Assembly: GCF_018403245.1 (NCBI RefSeq)
Contig: NZ_BOSH01000008.1
Location: 248,001-312,000 of the forward strand
Origin: Paenibacillus sp. J2TS4
GTDB taxonomy: Bacteria; Bacillota; Bacilli; Paenibacillales; NBRC-103111
DNA length: 64,000 bases
Direction of reading: 5' to 3'
The notes under the pieces were generated by a model, which was given only the letters and a program-made list of their open reading frames with translations, did not search any database and was not told where the DNA came from. This document shows, in pieces, positions 50,792-60,494 of this stretch. Within the stretch, counting starts at the first letter, position 1. The number at the start of each line of letters is the position of its first letter. The position numbers were made by a program, and so were the translations under genes.

Positions 50792-51828
50792 ACGTCCGCT
50801 CCTGCAAAAACTACCTGGCGATCACCAGGAACCACTTCTCCGATCCGATGCAGCGGCTCCCCGTTAAGCTCCGCAATACGCATGGCTTCCTCGACCTGAT
50901 CGGGAGCAACAACCAGCATCATGCCGATCCCCATATTAAAGGTAGTGAACATATCGCGATGGCTGATCTCGCCTTCCCTCTGCATCATACCGAAGATGGG
51001 AGGAATGGGCCAGCTGCCGTAATCGATGCGGACATTCGTTCCTTCAGGCAGTACTCGAGGAATATTCTCGATAAATCCGCCGCCGGTAATGTGAACCATT
51101 CCTTTGACCCCGATTTGCTCAATCAGAGCCAGCACAGGTTTCACGTAAATCTTCGTCGGCTCCAGCAAAACGTCTCCCAAACGGCCGCCAAGCTCGTCGA
51201 AAGAATCCTCTAACCGGTAGCCCTTCGTCTCCAACAGCAGCTTCCGCACCAGGGAAAACCCGTTGCTGTGAACTCCGCTCGAAGCCATTCCGAGCACCAC
51301 ATCCCCGGGGCGAATCTGAGAGCCGTCAATCAGCTTGGCTTTATCCACGATGCCGACAACGAAACCGGCGATGTCATACTCCCCATCCGCATACATGCCC
51401 GGCATCTCTGCGGTCTCACCGCCGATGAGCGCACAGCCCGATTGGACACAGCCTTCGGAGATTCCTTGGACAACCGCTTCGATCTTTTCGGGGACGATGC
51501 GGCCGCTGGCCAAATAATCGAGGAAAAACAGCGGCTCAGCGCCCTGAACGACAATATCGTTAACGCACATAGCTACCGCATCTATTCCAATAGTATCATG
51601 CTTATCCATGGCAAAGGCGATTTTCAGCTTCGTCCCGACCCCGTCCGTTCCCGAAACGAGCACAGGCTCCTCATACTTATCCTTGTTTAGGCCAAACAGA
51701 GCCCCGAAGCCACCCAAATCGGTCAGCACCTCCGGCCGGAAGGTCCGCTTGACATGCTTCTTCATCCGCTCAACCGCTTCATTGCCTGCCGCTATGTCCA
51801 CACCCGCTTGTTTATACGCCTCTGACAT
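50788..51828 (-). CDS. purM: Phosphoribosylformylglycinamidine cyclo-ligase
   Basis: A 346-residue AIR synthetase. Typical blocks are 'YKQAGVDIAAGNEAVERMK', 'LVSGTDGVGTKLKIAFAM', 'CVNDIVVQGAEPLFFLDYLA', 'GGETAEMPGMY' and 'HITGGGFIENIPRVLPEG'. The ATG at 51828 has GGAG eight bases upstream; a GTG three codons earlier is possible. A 100-base gap separates it from purF. Confidence 0.96.
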   Translation of the reverse strand: MSEAYKQAGVDIAAGNEAVERMKKHVKRTFRPEVLTDLGGFGALFGLNKDKYEEPVLVSGTDGVGTKLKIAFAMDKHDTIGIDAVAMCVNDIVVQGAEPLFFLDYLASGRIVPEKIEAVVQGISEGCVQSGCALIGGETAEMPGMYADGEYDIAGFVVGIVDKAKLIDGSQIRPGDVVLGMASSGVHSNGFSLVRKLLLETKGYRLEDSFDELGGRLGDVLLEPTKIYVKPVLALIEQIGVKGMVHITGGGFIENIPRVLPEGTNVRIDYGSWPIPPIFGMMQREGEISHRDMFTTFNMGIGMMLVVAPDQVEEAMRIAELNGEPLHRIGEVVPGDRQVVFAGADV

Positions 51829-51928
51829 CGTCTCCACTCCTGTACAAGTGTATTCGTTACTCCACTGCCTTCTGGCAGTGAAACTGGTGCATGGTCACAT
51901 CCCATGCTGCTTTACTTCTTAAAGCTCT

Positions 51929-53392
51929 TCAGCAGCTTCCGCCCTCATCATTCACTTTAGTCGGATAATCGGCGTCGAAGCAGCCGGTGCACATGCCGCG
52001 ATTATATTCGCCCGCTGGTCTTCCAATGGCCTCCAACAGCCCCTCCTTGCTTAGAAAATGAAGCGAGTCCGCGTGAATTTTCTCCCGGATTTCCTCGACC
52101 GAATGGCTGGAGGCAATCAAATCCTTGCGGCTGGGGGTATCTATTCCATAGAAGCAAGGATTCATATAAGGCGGGGAGGTGATCCTCACATGCACCTCTT
52201 TCGCCCCCGCTTCGCGCAGCATATTGACGATCCGCAAACTGGTCGTTCCCCGAACAATGGAATCGTCAATCATAACGACCCTTTTGCCTTCGACCACTTT
52301 GCGAACCGCGCTCAGCTTCATTTTGACCCCACGCTCGCGAAGCTCCTGACTCGGCTGAATGAAGGTCCGGCCGGTGTAACGGTTTTTGATCAAGCCGAGC
52401 TCATAAGGTATTCCGGTCTGCTCCGCGTAGCCGATTGCCGCCGATATGCTCGAATCCGGAACGCCAGTGACGACATCCGCATCGACAAAAGCTTCCATGG
52501 CCAGTCTTTGACCCATCCGCTTGCGCGCTGAATGAAGATTGATGCTATCGAGATCGCTGTCTGGACGGGAAAAGTAGATGAACTCCATAGCACAAATGGC
52601 TCTTCGCTGCATCGGCGCGAACCGATCCTCCCGCATTCCTTCCTTGTCTACAATAAGCAGCTCCCCCGGTGCAATATCCCGAAGATAAGTCGCCCCTATC
52701 GTCTCAAAAGCGCAGGTCTCCGAAGCAAACACATAAGCGTCCCCGAGCTTGCCGATAACGAGCGGGCGCAAACCGCTTGGGTCCTGAGCGACAAACAACT
52801 GATCGTTAACGAGGATCAGAAAAGCAAAGCCTCCGACCAGACGGCCCAGTGCCTCCTTAACCGCTTCCACCACATTCTCTTGCTGAGAGCGGGCGATCAG
52901 GTGGATAACCACCTCGGTATCGCTCGTCGTCTGAAAGATCGATCCTTGCTCCTCCAGCTCGTTGCGGATGTCGGCGGCATTCACCAGATTGCCATTCGTC
53001 GCTATCGCCATATCTCCGCCGCGATATTTAAACACGAGCGGTTGAGCGTTCTGCAGCTTGCTGTCGCCGGAGGTGGAATAGCGAACGTGCCCGATAGCCG
53101 TCGATCCCTTCAGGGAATTCAGCCGGTCGTTATCGAACACTTCCTTGACCAGTCCCATATCCCGGTGATAGTAAAATTCGTCGCCATCGGTCGTGCAAAT
53201 GCCGGCGCTCTCCTCTCCGCGGTGCTGCAGCGCATGCAGGCCAAAAAAGGAAAGCGCGGCAGCCTCGGGGTGACCGAACACCCCGAAAACTCCGCATTCT
53301 TCCTTTAACTTGTCAAAGGAGGCCGCATCCATTCCTTCGTTGTAGTAATCTCCGTCCCAATGCCGGGAACGATTCAGGCCTTCATGAGACAT
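51929..53392 (-). CDS. purF: Amidophosphoribosyltransferase
   Basis: About 487 residues, catalysing the committed step of purine synthesis. After a leader peptide the glutaminase nucleophile begins the mature enzyme (KEECGVFGVFGHPEAA), as in the Bacillus-type PurF that is cleaved before Cys. 'LQHRGEESAGI', 'RYSTSGDSKLQNAQP', the PRPP motif 'VVMIDDSIVRGTTS' and iron-sulfur-type cysteines near the C-terminus (GMCTGCFDADYP) fit. The ATG at 53392 lies inside the end of purL (19-base overlap); an earlier TTG or the later Met before DAASF cannot be excluded. Confidence 0.95.
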   Translation of the reverse strand: MSHEGLNRSRHWDGDYYNEGMDAASFDKLKEECGVFGVFGHPEAAALSFFGLHALQHRGEESAGICTTDGDEFYYHRDMGLVKEVFDNDRLNSLKGSTAIGHVRYSTSGDSKLQNAQPLVFKYRGGDMAIATNGNLVNAADIRNELEEQGSIFQTTSDTEVVIHLIARSQQENVVEAVKEALGRLVGGFAFLILVNDQLFVAQDPSGLRPLVIGKLGDAYVFASETCAFETIGATYLRDIAPGELLIVDKEGMREDRFAPMQRRAICAMEFIYFSRPDSDLDSINLHSARKRMGQRLAMEAFVDADVVTGVPDSSISAAIGYAEQTGIPYELGLIKNRYTGRTFIQPSQELRERGVKMKLSAVRKVVEGKRVVMIDDSIVRGTTSLRIVNMLREAGAKEVHVRITSPPYMNPCFYGIDTPSRKDLIASSHSVEEIREKIHADSLHFLSKEGLLEAIGRPAGEYNRGMCTGCFDADYPTKVNDEGGSC

Positions 53393-55620
53393 GGGATCGC
53401 ATCCTTCCAAACCTTCGCCAGCTCTTCAACCGAAGAGCGGAGAGCCGACGCGCCATTGATGTCTACCGCAAGCTCCGTTCCCCCGACTGTGCCCAGAGTC
53501 TGACATGGCACACCGTGATCAGCAGCTATTTGCTTCAACGTTTCCGCTTTGTCGGGAGCGGCACTGAGCAAGATGCGGGACTGGCTTTCGCTAAAGAGAG
53601 CGATATCGCGGCGAAGCTCCGTTGCCCAGGAAACTTGCGCGCCTACTTTACCGCTGATGCAGGATTCGGCCATGGCAACGGCGAGTCCACCTTCCGACAA
53701 GTCATGTGCCGAAGCAACCAAGCCTTCGCGGATCGCTTGCAGCACCGCATCCTGCAATCTTTTCTCCACATCGAGGTCCAACTGCGGAGGACGGCCTTCG
53801 GTTTTGCCAAGAATGACATACTGAAACTCGCTGCCACCCAGCTCCGCCTTGGTCTCTCCCAGCAGCAATATAACGTCGCCTTCGTTCTTGAAGCTTTGGG
53901 TTGTAATGTGATCGACATCCTGGACCAGGCCAACCATACCAATGACAGGAGTCGGATAGATGGAGCCTTTGGTGTTTTCATTATACAGGCTGACATTTCC
54001 TCCAATTACCGGAGCGTTCAGCTTAAGACAAGCCTCGGACATGCCGTCCGCCGCTTTTTCCAACTGCCAGAAAATATCCGGCTTCTCCGGACTGCCGAAG
54101 TTGAGGTTATCCGTCACTGCCAGAGGCTCGGCCCCGGAGCAGACCACGTTGCGCGCAGCTTCACTGACCGCGATGCGGCCGCCCACTTCCGGATCCAAAT
54201 AAACGTACCGTCCGTTGCAATCCGTTGACATGGCCAGAGCCTTGCGGGTTCCCGGTACAAGCACAACCGCCGCGTCCGATCCCGGCTGCACGGCCGTACT
54301 GGTCCGAACCATATAGTCGTACTGGCTGTAAACCCATTCCTTGCTCGCTACGGTCGGAGAAGCGAGAACCTGCTTGAGCGCGCCGTTGAGATCCGTAACC
54401 TCCGGATAAGAGGCGGTATCTACCTCAGCTTGCTTCACGTAATATTCCGGTTCCCGGGACGGCTTGTGATACACCGGGCATTCATCCACAAGAGCAGTCA
54501 CCGGCATATCGCCTACAACTTCTCCGTGGTGAATCAGACGAAGGCGGCCATCGTCAGTCACTTTCCCCACCTTGGAGCAAATGAGCCCCCACCGTTCAAA
54601 AATTTCTCTGGCCTGCCCTTCATGCTCCGGCTTGACCACGAACAGCATCCGTTCCTGCGATTCGGACAGCATCATTTCGTAAGGCGTCATTCCTTCTTCA
54701 CGCTGCGGCACCTCGTCCAGATACAGCTCCATGCCGTTGCCCGCCTTGCTCGCCATCTCGGCGCTGGAGCATGTCAAACCAGCGGCCCCCATATCCTGGA
54801 TACCAACGACGATTCCCGAGTTGATTAACTCCAGGCATGCCTCCATGACCAGCTTCTCCATGAACGGGTCGCCTACCTGAACTGCGGTCCGTTTCGCTTC
54901 GGATTCCTCGGAAATTTCTTCAGAGGCGAAGGTTGCGCCGTGAATCCCGTCACGACCAGTCGCCGGCCCGACATAGAATACCGGGTTGCCCACTCCTTGA
55001 GCGACCCCTTTTTGAATTTTGTCATGCTCGATCAAGCCCACACACATGGCGTTAACCAAAGGATTTCCTTCGTAGCTTTCATCAAACATAATCTCGCCGC
55101 CAACGGTAGGCACTCCGATGCAGTTTCCATACCCGGCTATCCCCGACACGACATTCTCGAACAAATATTTGACCCGAGGATTATCGAGCTTGCCAAAACG
55201 AAGCGAGTTCAGCAGGGCGACAGGACGCGCTCCCATAGAGAAAATGTCTCGGAGAATCCCTCCAACGCCCGTAGCCGCTCCCTGGTAAGGCTCGACAGCG
55301 GATGGATGGTTATGGCTTTCGATTTTGAACACGACGGCTTGATTATCCCCGATATCGACAATCCCTGCGCCTTCCCCCGGTCCCATCAGGACACGAGGAC
55401 CGGTTACCGGAAACTTGCGAAGGATCGGCCTGGAATTTTTATAGGAACAATGCTCCGACCACATGACGCTGAATACGCCAATTTCGACATAATTCGGTTT
55501 GCGTCCAAGAAATCCGCAAATGAGGCCATACTCTTCGTCCGTTACGCCCATTTGCTTGTAAATTTGCTGCTCTGCGATTTGTTCGGCGGTCGGTTCTTTA
55601 GCCGATAGCTGCTGCGCCAT
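53374..55620 (-). CDS. purL: Phosphoribosylformylglycinamidine synthase large subunit
   Basis: A 748-residue small-type PurL, working with PurQ and PurS to make FGAM. Blocks are 'EYGLICGFLGRKPNYVEIGVF', 'MWSEHCSYKNSRPILRKFP', 'VFKIESHNHPSAVEPYQGAATGVGG', 'GIQDMGAAGLTCSSAEMA' and 'HDLSEGGLAVAMAESCI'. Two duplicated AIRS-like halves are visible. GGAGGG lies six bases before the ATG, and the start overlaps the end of purQ by 23 bases. Confidence 0.97.
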   Translation of the reverse strand: MAQQLSAKEPTAEQIAEQQIYKQMGVTDEEYGLICGFLGRKPNYVEIGVFSVMWSEHCSYKNSRPILRKFPVTGPRVLMGPGEGAGIVDIGDNQAVVFKIESHNHPSAVEPYQGAATGVGGILRDIFSMGARPVALLNSLRFGKLDNPRVKYLFENVVSGIAGYGNCIGVPTVGGEIMFDESYEGNPLVNAMCVGLIEHDKIQKGVAQGVGNPVFYVGPATGRDGIHGATFASEEISEESEAKRTAVQVGDPFMEKLVMEACLELINSGIVVGIQDMGAAGLTCSSAEMASKAGNGMELYLDEVPQREEGMTPYEMMLSESQERMLFVVKPEHEGQAREIFERWGLICSKVGKVTDDGRLRLIHHGEVVGDMPVTALVDECPVYHKPSREPEYYVKQAEVDTASYPEVTDLNGALKQVLASPTVASKEWVYSQYDYMVRTSTAVQPGSDAAVVLVPGTRKALAMSTDCNGRYVYLDPEVGGRIAVSEAARNVVCSGAEPLAVTDNLNFGSPEKPDIFWQLEKAADGMSEACLKLNAPVIGGNVSLYNENTKGSIYPTPVIGMVGLVQDVDHITTQSFKNEGDVILLLGETKAELGGSEFQYVILGKTEGRPPQLDLDVEKRLQDAVLQAIREGLVASAHDLSEGGLAVAMAESCISGKVGAQVSWATELRRDIALFSESQSRILLSAAPDKAETLKQIAADHGVPCQTLGTVGGTELAVDINGASALRSSVEELAKVWKDAIPCLMKA

Positions 55621-56290
55621 GTTTCTCCCTCCAGTTGTTCAGAATTGAAGTAAACATCCGTGTGCCATCCTCGGAGCCCAGCAGTGAATTAACCGCTCTC
55701 TCCGGATGCGGCATCATGCCGACAATGCGCCCGTCTTTGCTGCAAATTCCAGCAATATTATCTACCGAGCCGTTCGGGTTTTCCCCGCAATACCGGAACA
55801 CGATCTGATTGTTTTCCTGCAGCTCCCGCAAAGTTTCCGCATCACAATAGTAGTTGCCTTCGCCATGAGCGATCGGAATGTTAATTTGCTCGCCTTCCGT
55901 ATATTCGCTTGTAAAAGGTGTGTCCGCATTCACTACCTGCAAGGTAACGGACTGACAGTGGAATTTCAGCGTCCGGTTGCGAAGCAACGCACCCGGCAGA
56001 AGACCGGCTTCGGTTAAAATCTGAAATCCGTTGCAAATGCCGATAATATATTTCCCGTCCTTGGCCGCCTGTACGAGTGCGCTCATCACTGGAGCAAACC
56101 GGGCGATCGCTCCGCAGCGAAGATAATCCCCGTAGGAGAACCCTCCGGGAACAATAATACAATCATATTTGCTCAAATCCGTCTCCGTATGCCATACGTA
56201 GGTCACCGGTTGGCCGATCGTTTCTTCAACCGCTTTGTAACAATCGATGTCACAGTTCGATCCCGGGAATACGAGAACCCCAAAGTTCAT
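55598..56290 (-). CDS. purQ: Phosphoribosylformylglycinamidine synthase glutaminase subunit
   Basis: A 230-residue class I glutamine amidotransferase supplying ammonia to PurL. 'GVLVFPGSNCDIDCYKAVEE', the nucleophile elbow 'IIGICNGFQILTEAGLLPGAL' (Cys near 87) and 'GMMPHPERAVNSLLG' (His, Glu) form the triad. It overlaps purL. A 193-base gap, without a gene, separates it from purS. Confidence 0.97.
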   Translation of the reverse strand: MNFGVLVFPGSNCDIDCYKAVEETIGQPVTYVWHTETDLSKYDCIIVPGGFSYGDYLRCGAIARFAPVMSALVQAAKDGKYIIGICNGFQILTEAGLLPGALLRNRTLKFHCQSVTLQVVNADTPFTSEYTEGEQINIPIAHGEGNYYCDAETLRELQENNQIVFRYCGENPNGSVDNIAGICSKDGRIVGMMPHPERAVNSLLGSEDGTRMFTSILNNWREKHGAAAIG

Positions 56291-56483
56291 GATTTACCCT
56301 CCTGACAGTTTTGCGTTTAACGAAGCTTTTTCGTATGCATTGTTCATTTCGCTCTAAAACGAAGTTAATTTTCCCCATGGTTAGGCATGGTTTATTGAAG
56401 CTGTTTTCGCATCATACTTTGCTTCGCGAGGTTTTTCCGCGTTAAGCTTTTATATATCATAAGTCCACTGCTCAATTATGGAA

Positions 56484-56726
56484 TTAGGACAGCTCGAAAC
56501 GATAGTCTTCTACCACTGTATTAGCCAACAGCTTCTCACACATCGCCTTCAGGCGTTCTTCCGCTTCTTCGCGGTTATCCGTGTCCAGCTCCAGCTCCAA
56601 ATACTTTCCAATTCTTACCTGGCCCACTTCCTCGAATCCCATGGAATGCAGCGCTCCTTGAACGGCATTTCCTTGCGGATCCAGAACACTTTGCTTGATC
56701 GTTACATATACCGTAGCTTTGATCAT
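56484..56726 (-). CDS. purS: Phosphoribosylformylglycinamidine synthase subunit PurS
   Basis: An 80-residue small subunit: 'MIKATVYVTIKQSVLDPQGNAV' start, 'LHSMGFEEVGQVRIGKYLEL' middle, 'EKLLANTVVEDYRFEL' end. It bridges PurL and PurQ. The ATG at 56726 is the family start; GGAGG lies 11 bases upstream, and a GTG two codons earlier is nearer the site. Confidence 0.95.
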   Translation of the reverse strand: MIKATVYVTIKQSVLDPQGNAVQGALHSMGFEEVGQVRIGKYLELELDTDNREEAEERLKAMCEKLLANTVVEDYRFELS

Positions 56727-56780
56727 CGTCACTTCATCCTCCCAAGCCATATTGATAATCGTTTAGTTTACTGCTAAATA

Positions 56781-57671
56781 CTAGCTGCTAAGAACCAGCC
56801 GGCTGTAAATCTCCTTGTACCGCTCGGAAGTGGCCCGGACGACTTCTGCCGGGAGCTCTGGGGGCTCGCTGTTCCTGTCCCAGCCGGAGCTTGCCAAATA
56901 CGTGCGCACCGGTTCTTTATCCATGCTGTCAATCTCAATGTCCAGCTCAACCTTTTCTTGCGCCCAGTAGCGCGAAGAATCAGGAGTGAACACTTCATCG
57001 ATCAGAATGAGCTCGCCTTCGATCCGTCCGAACTCAAATTTGGTATCTGCCAGAATAATTCCCTTACTCTTGCAAAAGTCGTGGGCGTATTGATACAACC
57101 GGACGCTGGCGGCCATCAGTTCTTCTGTCAGCTTGCCTCCAATGAGTGCCTTCATCTGCTCCGTACTGATGTTTTCGTCGTGCCCGACATCGTTTTTGGC
57201 AGCCGGGGTAAAAAGCGGCTGAGGCAATTGTTCGTTCTTGCGCATTCCCGCCGGCAGCCTGTGCCCGTTGATTTCACCCGTCTGCACATAATCTCTCCAG
57301 CCGCCGCCCGTCACATAACCGCGGACCACGCATTCCATATCGATTCTTTCCGCTTTGCGCGTAACCATCACCCGGTTTCTCAGCTTATCGGGCTCGTTGA
57401 TGAAATGGCTTAGTAGATCGACATCAGTATGGATCATATGGTTGGCGTGCAGAGACTGCGTCTTCCCGAACCAGAATTTGCTCAGTTGATTGAGCACATC
57501 CCCTTTGGACGGCACCGCCGGCTTAAGCACATAATCAAAAGCCGAGATGCGGTCGGTCACTACAATCAAGTAATGTTCCCCAAGGTCATATAGCTCACGG
57601 ACTTTGCCCTTGTAAACCAATGGAGCTTCAATATAATCGACAGCAGTAGCCAAGGCAATCGGTCCATTCAA
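56781..57671 (-). CDS. purC: Phosphoribosylaminoimidazole-succinocarboxamide synthase
   Basis: A 296-residue SAICAR synthetase: 'APLVYKGKVRELYDLGEHYLI' (ATP site), 'VVTDRISAFDYVLKPAVPSKG', 'RIDMECVVRGYVTGGGW' and 'KGIILADTKFEFGRIEG'. It is longer than the short bacterial type (about 240). The start is a TTG at 57671, eight bases after AGGAGG; the nearby ATG is out of frame. The weak codon may lower PurC translation. Confidence 0.95.
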   Translation of the reverse strand: MNGPIALATAVDYIEAPLVYKGKVRELYDLGEHYLIVVTDRISAFDYVLKPAVPSKGDVLNQLSKFWFGKTQSLHANHMIHTDVDLLSHFINEPDKLRNRVMVTRKAERIDMECVVRGYVTGGGWRDYVQTGEINGHRLPAGMRKNEQLPQPLFTPAAKNDVGHDENISTEQMKALIGGKLTEELMAASVRLYQYAHDFCKSKGIILADTKFEFGRIEGELILIDEVFTPDSSRYWAQEKVELDIEIDSMDKEPVRTYLASSGWDRNSEPPELPAEVVRATSERYKEIYSRLVLSS

Positions 57672-57956
57672 ATTGCATCCCTCCTATCGGGAATCTTCAC
57701 CTGCACAAGCGCAGGTAAATCGGCCAGGAATCGGCTATTGGTCAAGCATGCTGCACCTTACAGACTGTTGAAAAGGCATGATTACGCTCCGACAGTCCAA
57801 TTACAGTGAAATAAAGGTAAATACGCCTCTTTTTTCCTAAAACCCCCGGGTTCGAAGGAACAAGTGTAATTACGTCTTATTTCAACGATCCGACTTTAGC
57901 AGGTAGGGGGTGGGTGACCGTTACTTTTGTCAGCTGGAGAGCTTATTCCCTTTCTG
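57672..57956. other. Unusual purB-purC gap with imperfect inverted repeat
   Basis: 285 bases inside an otherwise tight operon. GTGAAATAAAGGTAAATACG (about 57806-57825) is an imperfect inverse of GTAATTACGTCTTATTTC (about 57865-57882), with CCCCCGGG between. It looks like an inserted repeat rather than a promoter. No gene is seen. Confidence 0.45.
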
Positions 57957-59252
57957 TCAAATTAACCCGAGACGTTCAAACACCGTATCGACATGCTTCA
58001 AATGCCAGCTCGGATCGAAGCAGTCGGCCAGTTCCTCCGGGGTTAAGTTAGCAGAGATCACAGCATCCTCCGCCAAAATATCGCGGAAGGAGCGCCGCTG
58101 CTCCCAAGCCTGCATCGCCTTAGGCTGCACGGTGTCATACGCTTGCTCACGGCTGAAGCCTTTGTCGATCAGCTTCGTCATCACTCTGCCGGAGAACGGA
58201 ACGCCGTAAGTAGACTGCATGTTACGCTTCATATTTTCCGGGAAAACTGTCAAATGCTGAACGATATTAGCGAATCGATTCAGCATATAGTTCAGCAGAA
58301 GGGTCGCATCCGGCAAAATAATCCGTTCCACGGAGGAATGCGAAATGTCCCGTTCATGCCAGAGCGTCACATTCTCGTAGGCGGAAACCATATGCCCGCG
58401 AATGACTCTCGCCAGGCCGGACATATTCTCGCAGCCGATCGGATTGCGTTTGTGCGGCATAGCGGAGGAGCCTTTTTGCCCTTTAGCGAAGGCTTCCTCG
58501 ACCTCGCGGAACTCACTCTTCTGCAGCGCCCGGATTTCTGTCGCAAACTTGTCGATCGACGTCGCGATGAGAGCCAGAGTGGCCATATATTCGGCATGAC
58601 GGTCCCTCTGCAGCGTCTGTGTCGAAATCGGGGCCGCTTTAGTGCCCAGCTTGGAGCAAACATATTGCTCGATGAACGGATCGATATTGGCATACGTTCC
58701 AACTGCGCCGGATATTTTGCCGTATTGTACACCTTCGGCGGCGAAGCGGAATCTCTCCAGATTTCGCTTCATTTCTTCATGCCAGAGCGCCATTTTCAAG
58801 CCAAATGTGGTCGGCTCCGCATGAACCCCGTGGGTTCGGCCCATCATGGGCGTATCTTTATAAGCGATTGCTTTTTCACGTAAAATTTCAATAAAACGAA
58901 GGATATCCTTCTCTATGATTTGGTTAGCCTGAAGCAATAAATAACCTAATGCCGTATCGACCACATCCGTCGAAGTCAGCCCGTAATGGACCCACTTCCG
59001 CTCGGGACCCAACGTTTCGGAAACCGCGCGGGTAAAGGCGATGACATCGTGCCGAGTCTCCTGTTCGATTTCAAATATACGCTCGGGGGAAAATCCGGCC
59101 TTTTCCCTTAGCCGCTTAACATCCTCCTGCGGTATGATTCCCAGCTCAGCCCAAGCTTCACACGATAATAATTCCACCTCGAGCCATGCTTTGAATTTGT
59201 TTTCCTCTGTCCAAATAGCGGCCATCTCCGGCCTCGAATATCTTTCGATCAT
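57957..59252 (-). CDS. purB: Adenylosuccinate lyase
   Basis: A 431-residue fumarase-superfamily enzyme acting on SAICAR and adenylosuccinate. 'MIERYSRPEMAAIWTEENKF', 'KWVHYGLTSTDVVDTALGY', 'TPMMGRTHGVHAEPTTFGLK' (catalytic His) and the signature loop 'GSSAMPHKRNPIGCENMSG' (catalytic Ser) are present. ATG 59252 fits the family start; the ribosome site is a modest GGGGG. Confidence 0.97.
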   Translation of the reverse strand: MIERYSRPEMAAIWTEENKFKAWLEVELLSCEAWAELGIIPQEDVKRLREKAGFSPERIFEIEQETRHDVIAFTRAVSETLGPERKWVHYGLTSTDVVDTALGYLLLQANQIIEKDILRFIEILREKAIAYKDTPMMGRTHGVHAEPTTFGLKMALWHEEMKRNLERFRFAAEGVQYGKISGAVGTYANIDPFIEQYVCSKLGTKAAPISTQTLQRDRHAEYMATLALIATSIDKFATEIRALQKSEFREVEEAFAKGQKGSSAMPHKRNPIGCENMSGLARVIRGHMVSAYENVTLWHERDISHSSVERIILPDATLLLNYMLNRFANIVQHLTVFPENMKRNMQSTYGVPFSGRVMTKLIDKGFSREQAYDTVQPKAMQAWEQRRSFRDILAEDAVISANLTPEELADCFDPSWHLKHVDTVFERLGLI

Positions 59253-59300
59253 AGGAAACCCCCATTGCATATTAGAATGGTCATTCGGCTTACAAGACGT

Positions 59301-60494
59301 CTACCGGCTCCATACTCCGGTTCCTTCTATCCATTTCAACGCATCCTTGACATCGTTAACGAGCAGGTTAACATGCCCCATCTTGCGTTTCGTCTTGGCT
59401 TCTTTTTTGCCGTACAGGTGAAGTTTAGGAGTAACCTGCAGATCTTCCTGGACCTGCTCTGCCAGCCAGCGAAGCAGCGGTTCAACATGCTCCCCGAGAA
59501 GATTGACCATAACGACCGGGGTCAACAGCTCCGTAGAGCCGAGAGGCAGGTTGCAGACCGCCCGGATATGCTGCTCGAACTGGGAAGTGGCGCATGCTTC
59601 CATCGTGTAGTGGCCCGAATTGTGCGGACGCGGGGCAAGCTCGTTAACGAACAAATCGCCCTCCGGTGTCTGGAACATCTCCACCGCTATGAGGCCTACT
59701 ACATCCAGCGACTCGGCGATTTGCACCGCCATTCTCTCGGCCCGCTTCAACACCTCTTCCGGCGCACGGGCCGGTACGATGGACAGGTGGAGAATATTGT
59801 CCTCATGAATATTCTCCGCTGCCGGGAATGCGCGCACCTCTCCACGCGGACTTCTCGCCGCAACGACGGACAGCTCCCGCTCGAAGCGGATGAACTTCTC
59901 GAGCACGAGCTCCGTCTGCGCCTGACTCAAAGCGGCATAGGCCTCATCCGCTTCCTCTGCCGAGCGGATGACCCACTGCCCTTTGCCGTCGTAGCCGCCC
60001 GTGGCGGTCTTCAGTACGCACGGTGCCCCCAGGCGCCCGATAGCCTCGCGAAGATTGGCGGCACTGGTTATTTCCTCATACGGCGCCACCCGCACTCCCG
60101 CAGCTTCGATCGCCCTCTTCTCCCGCAGCCGATGCTGGGTCGTATATAAGAGCGAGCTGCCTTGCGGGACCCTGGAGGCGGATTCCAGCATCGCCGCCAC
60201 GCCGGCGTCCACATTCTCGAATTCGTATGTGATGACATCGGATAATTGGGCCAGCTCCCGGGCCGCTTCGGCATCATTGTAAGGTGCGGTAATTTGCCGA
60301 TCGGCTACCTGGCCGCATGGGCTGTCCTCCGTCGGGTCCAACGTCACAAACCGGTAACCCATATGGCGACCGGCTAATGCCAGCATCCGGCCAAGCTGCC
60401 CTCCTCCAAGCACACCAATGGTGCTTCCCGGAAGAACAGGCCGCATGCTGCTTCTTGTATTTGGTTTAACGGGATCTGTCTGCTGTCGATTCAT
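59301..60494 (-). CDS. purK: N5-carboxyaminoimidazole ribonucleotide synthetase
   Basis: A 397-residue ATP-grasp enzyme: 'TIGVLGGGQLGRMLALAG', 'VLKTATGGYDGKGQWVI', 'LEKFIRFERELSVVAAR' and 'FVNELAPRPHNSGHYTMEAC'. It converts AIR to N5-CAIR. Its N-terminus has about 25 residues before the usual start. It overlaps purE by four bases (ATGA). Confidence 0.96.
   Translation of the reverse strand: MNRQQTDPVKPNTRSSMRPVLPGSTIGVLGGGQLGRMLALAGRHMGYRFVTLDPTEDSPCGQVADRQITAPYNDAEAARELAQLSDVITYEFENVDAGVAAMLESASRVPQGSSLLYTTQHRLREKRAIEAAGVRVAPYEEITSAANLREAIGRLGAPCVLKTATGGYDGKGQWVIRSAEEADEAYAALSQAQTELVLEKFIRFERELSVVAARSPRGEVRAFPAAENIHEDNILHLSIVPARAPEEVLKRAERMAVQIAESLDVVGLIAVEMFQTPEGDLFVNELAPRPHNSGHYTMEACATSQFEQHIRAVCNLPLGSTELLTPVVMVNLLGEHVEPLLRWLAEQVQEDLQVTPKLHLYGKKEAKTKRKMGHVNLLVNDVKDALKWIEGTGVWSR

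Noticed and set aside
57781..57890. Fifth member of the TGCA array family in the purB-purC gap
   Set aside because: The repeated motif here is an ATTACG-like string, not TGCA-N4-TGCA, and the spacing differs.
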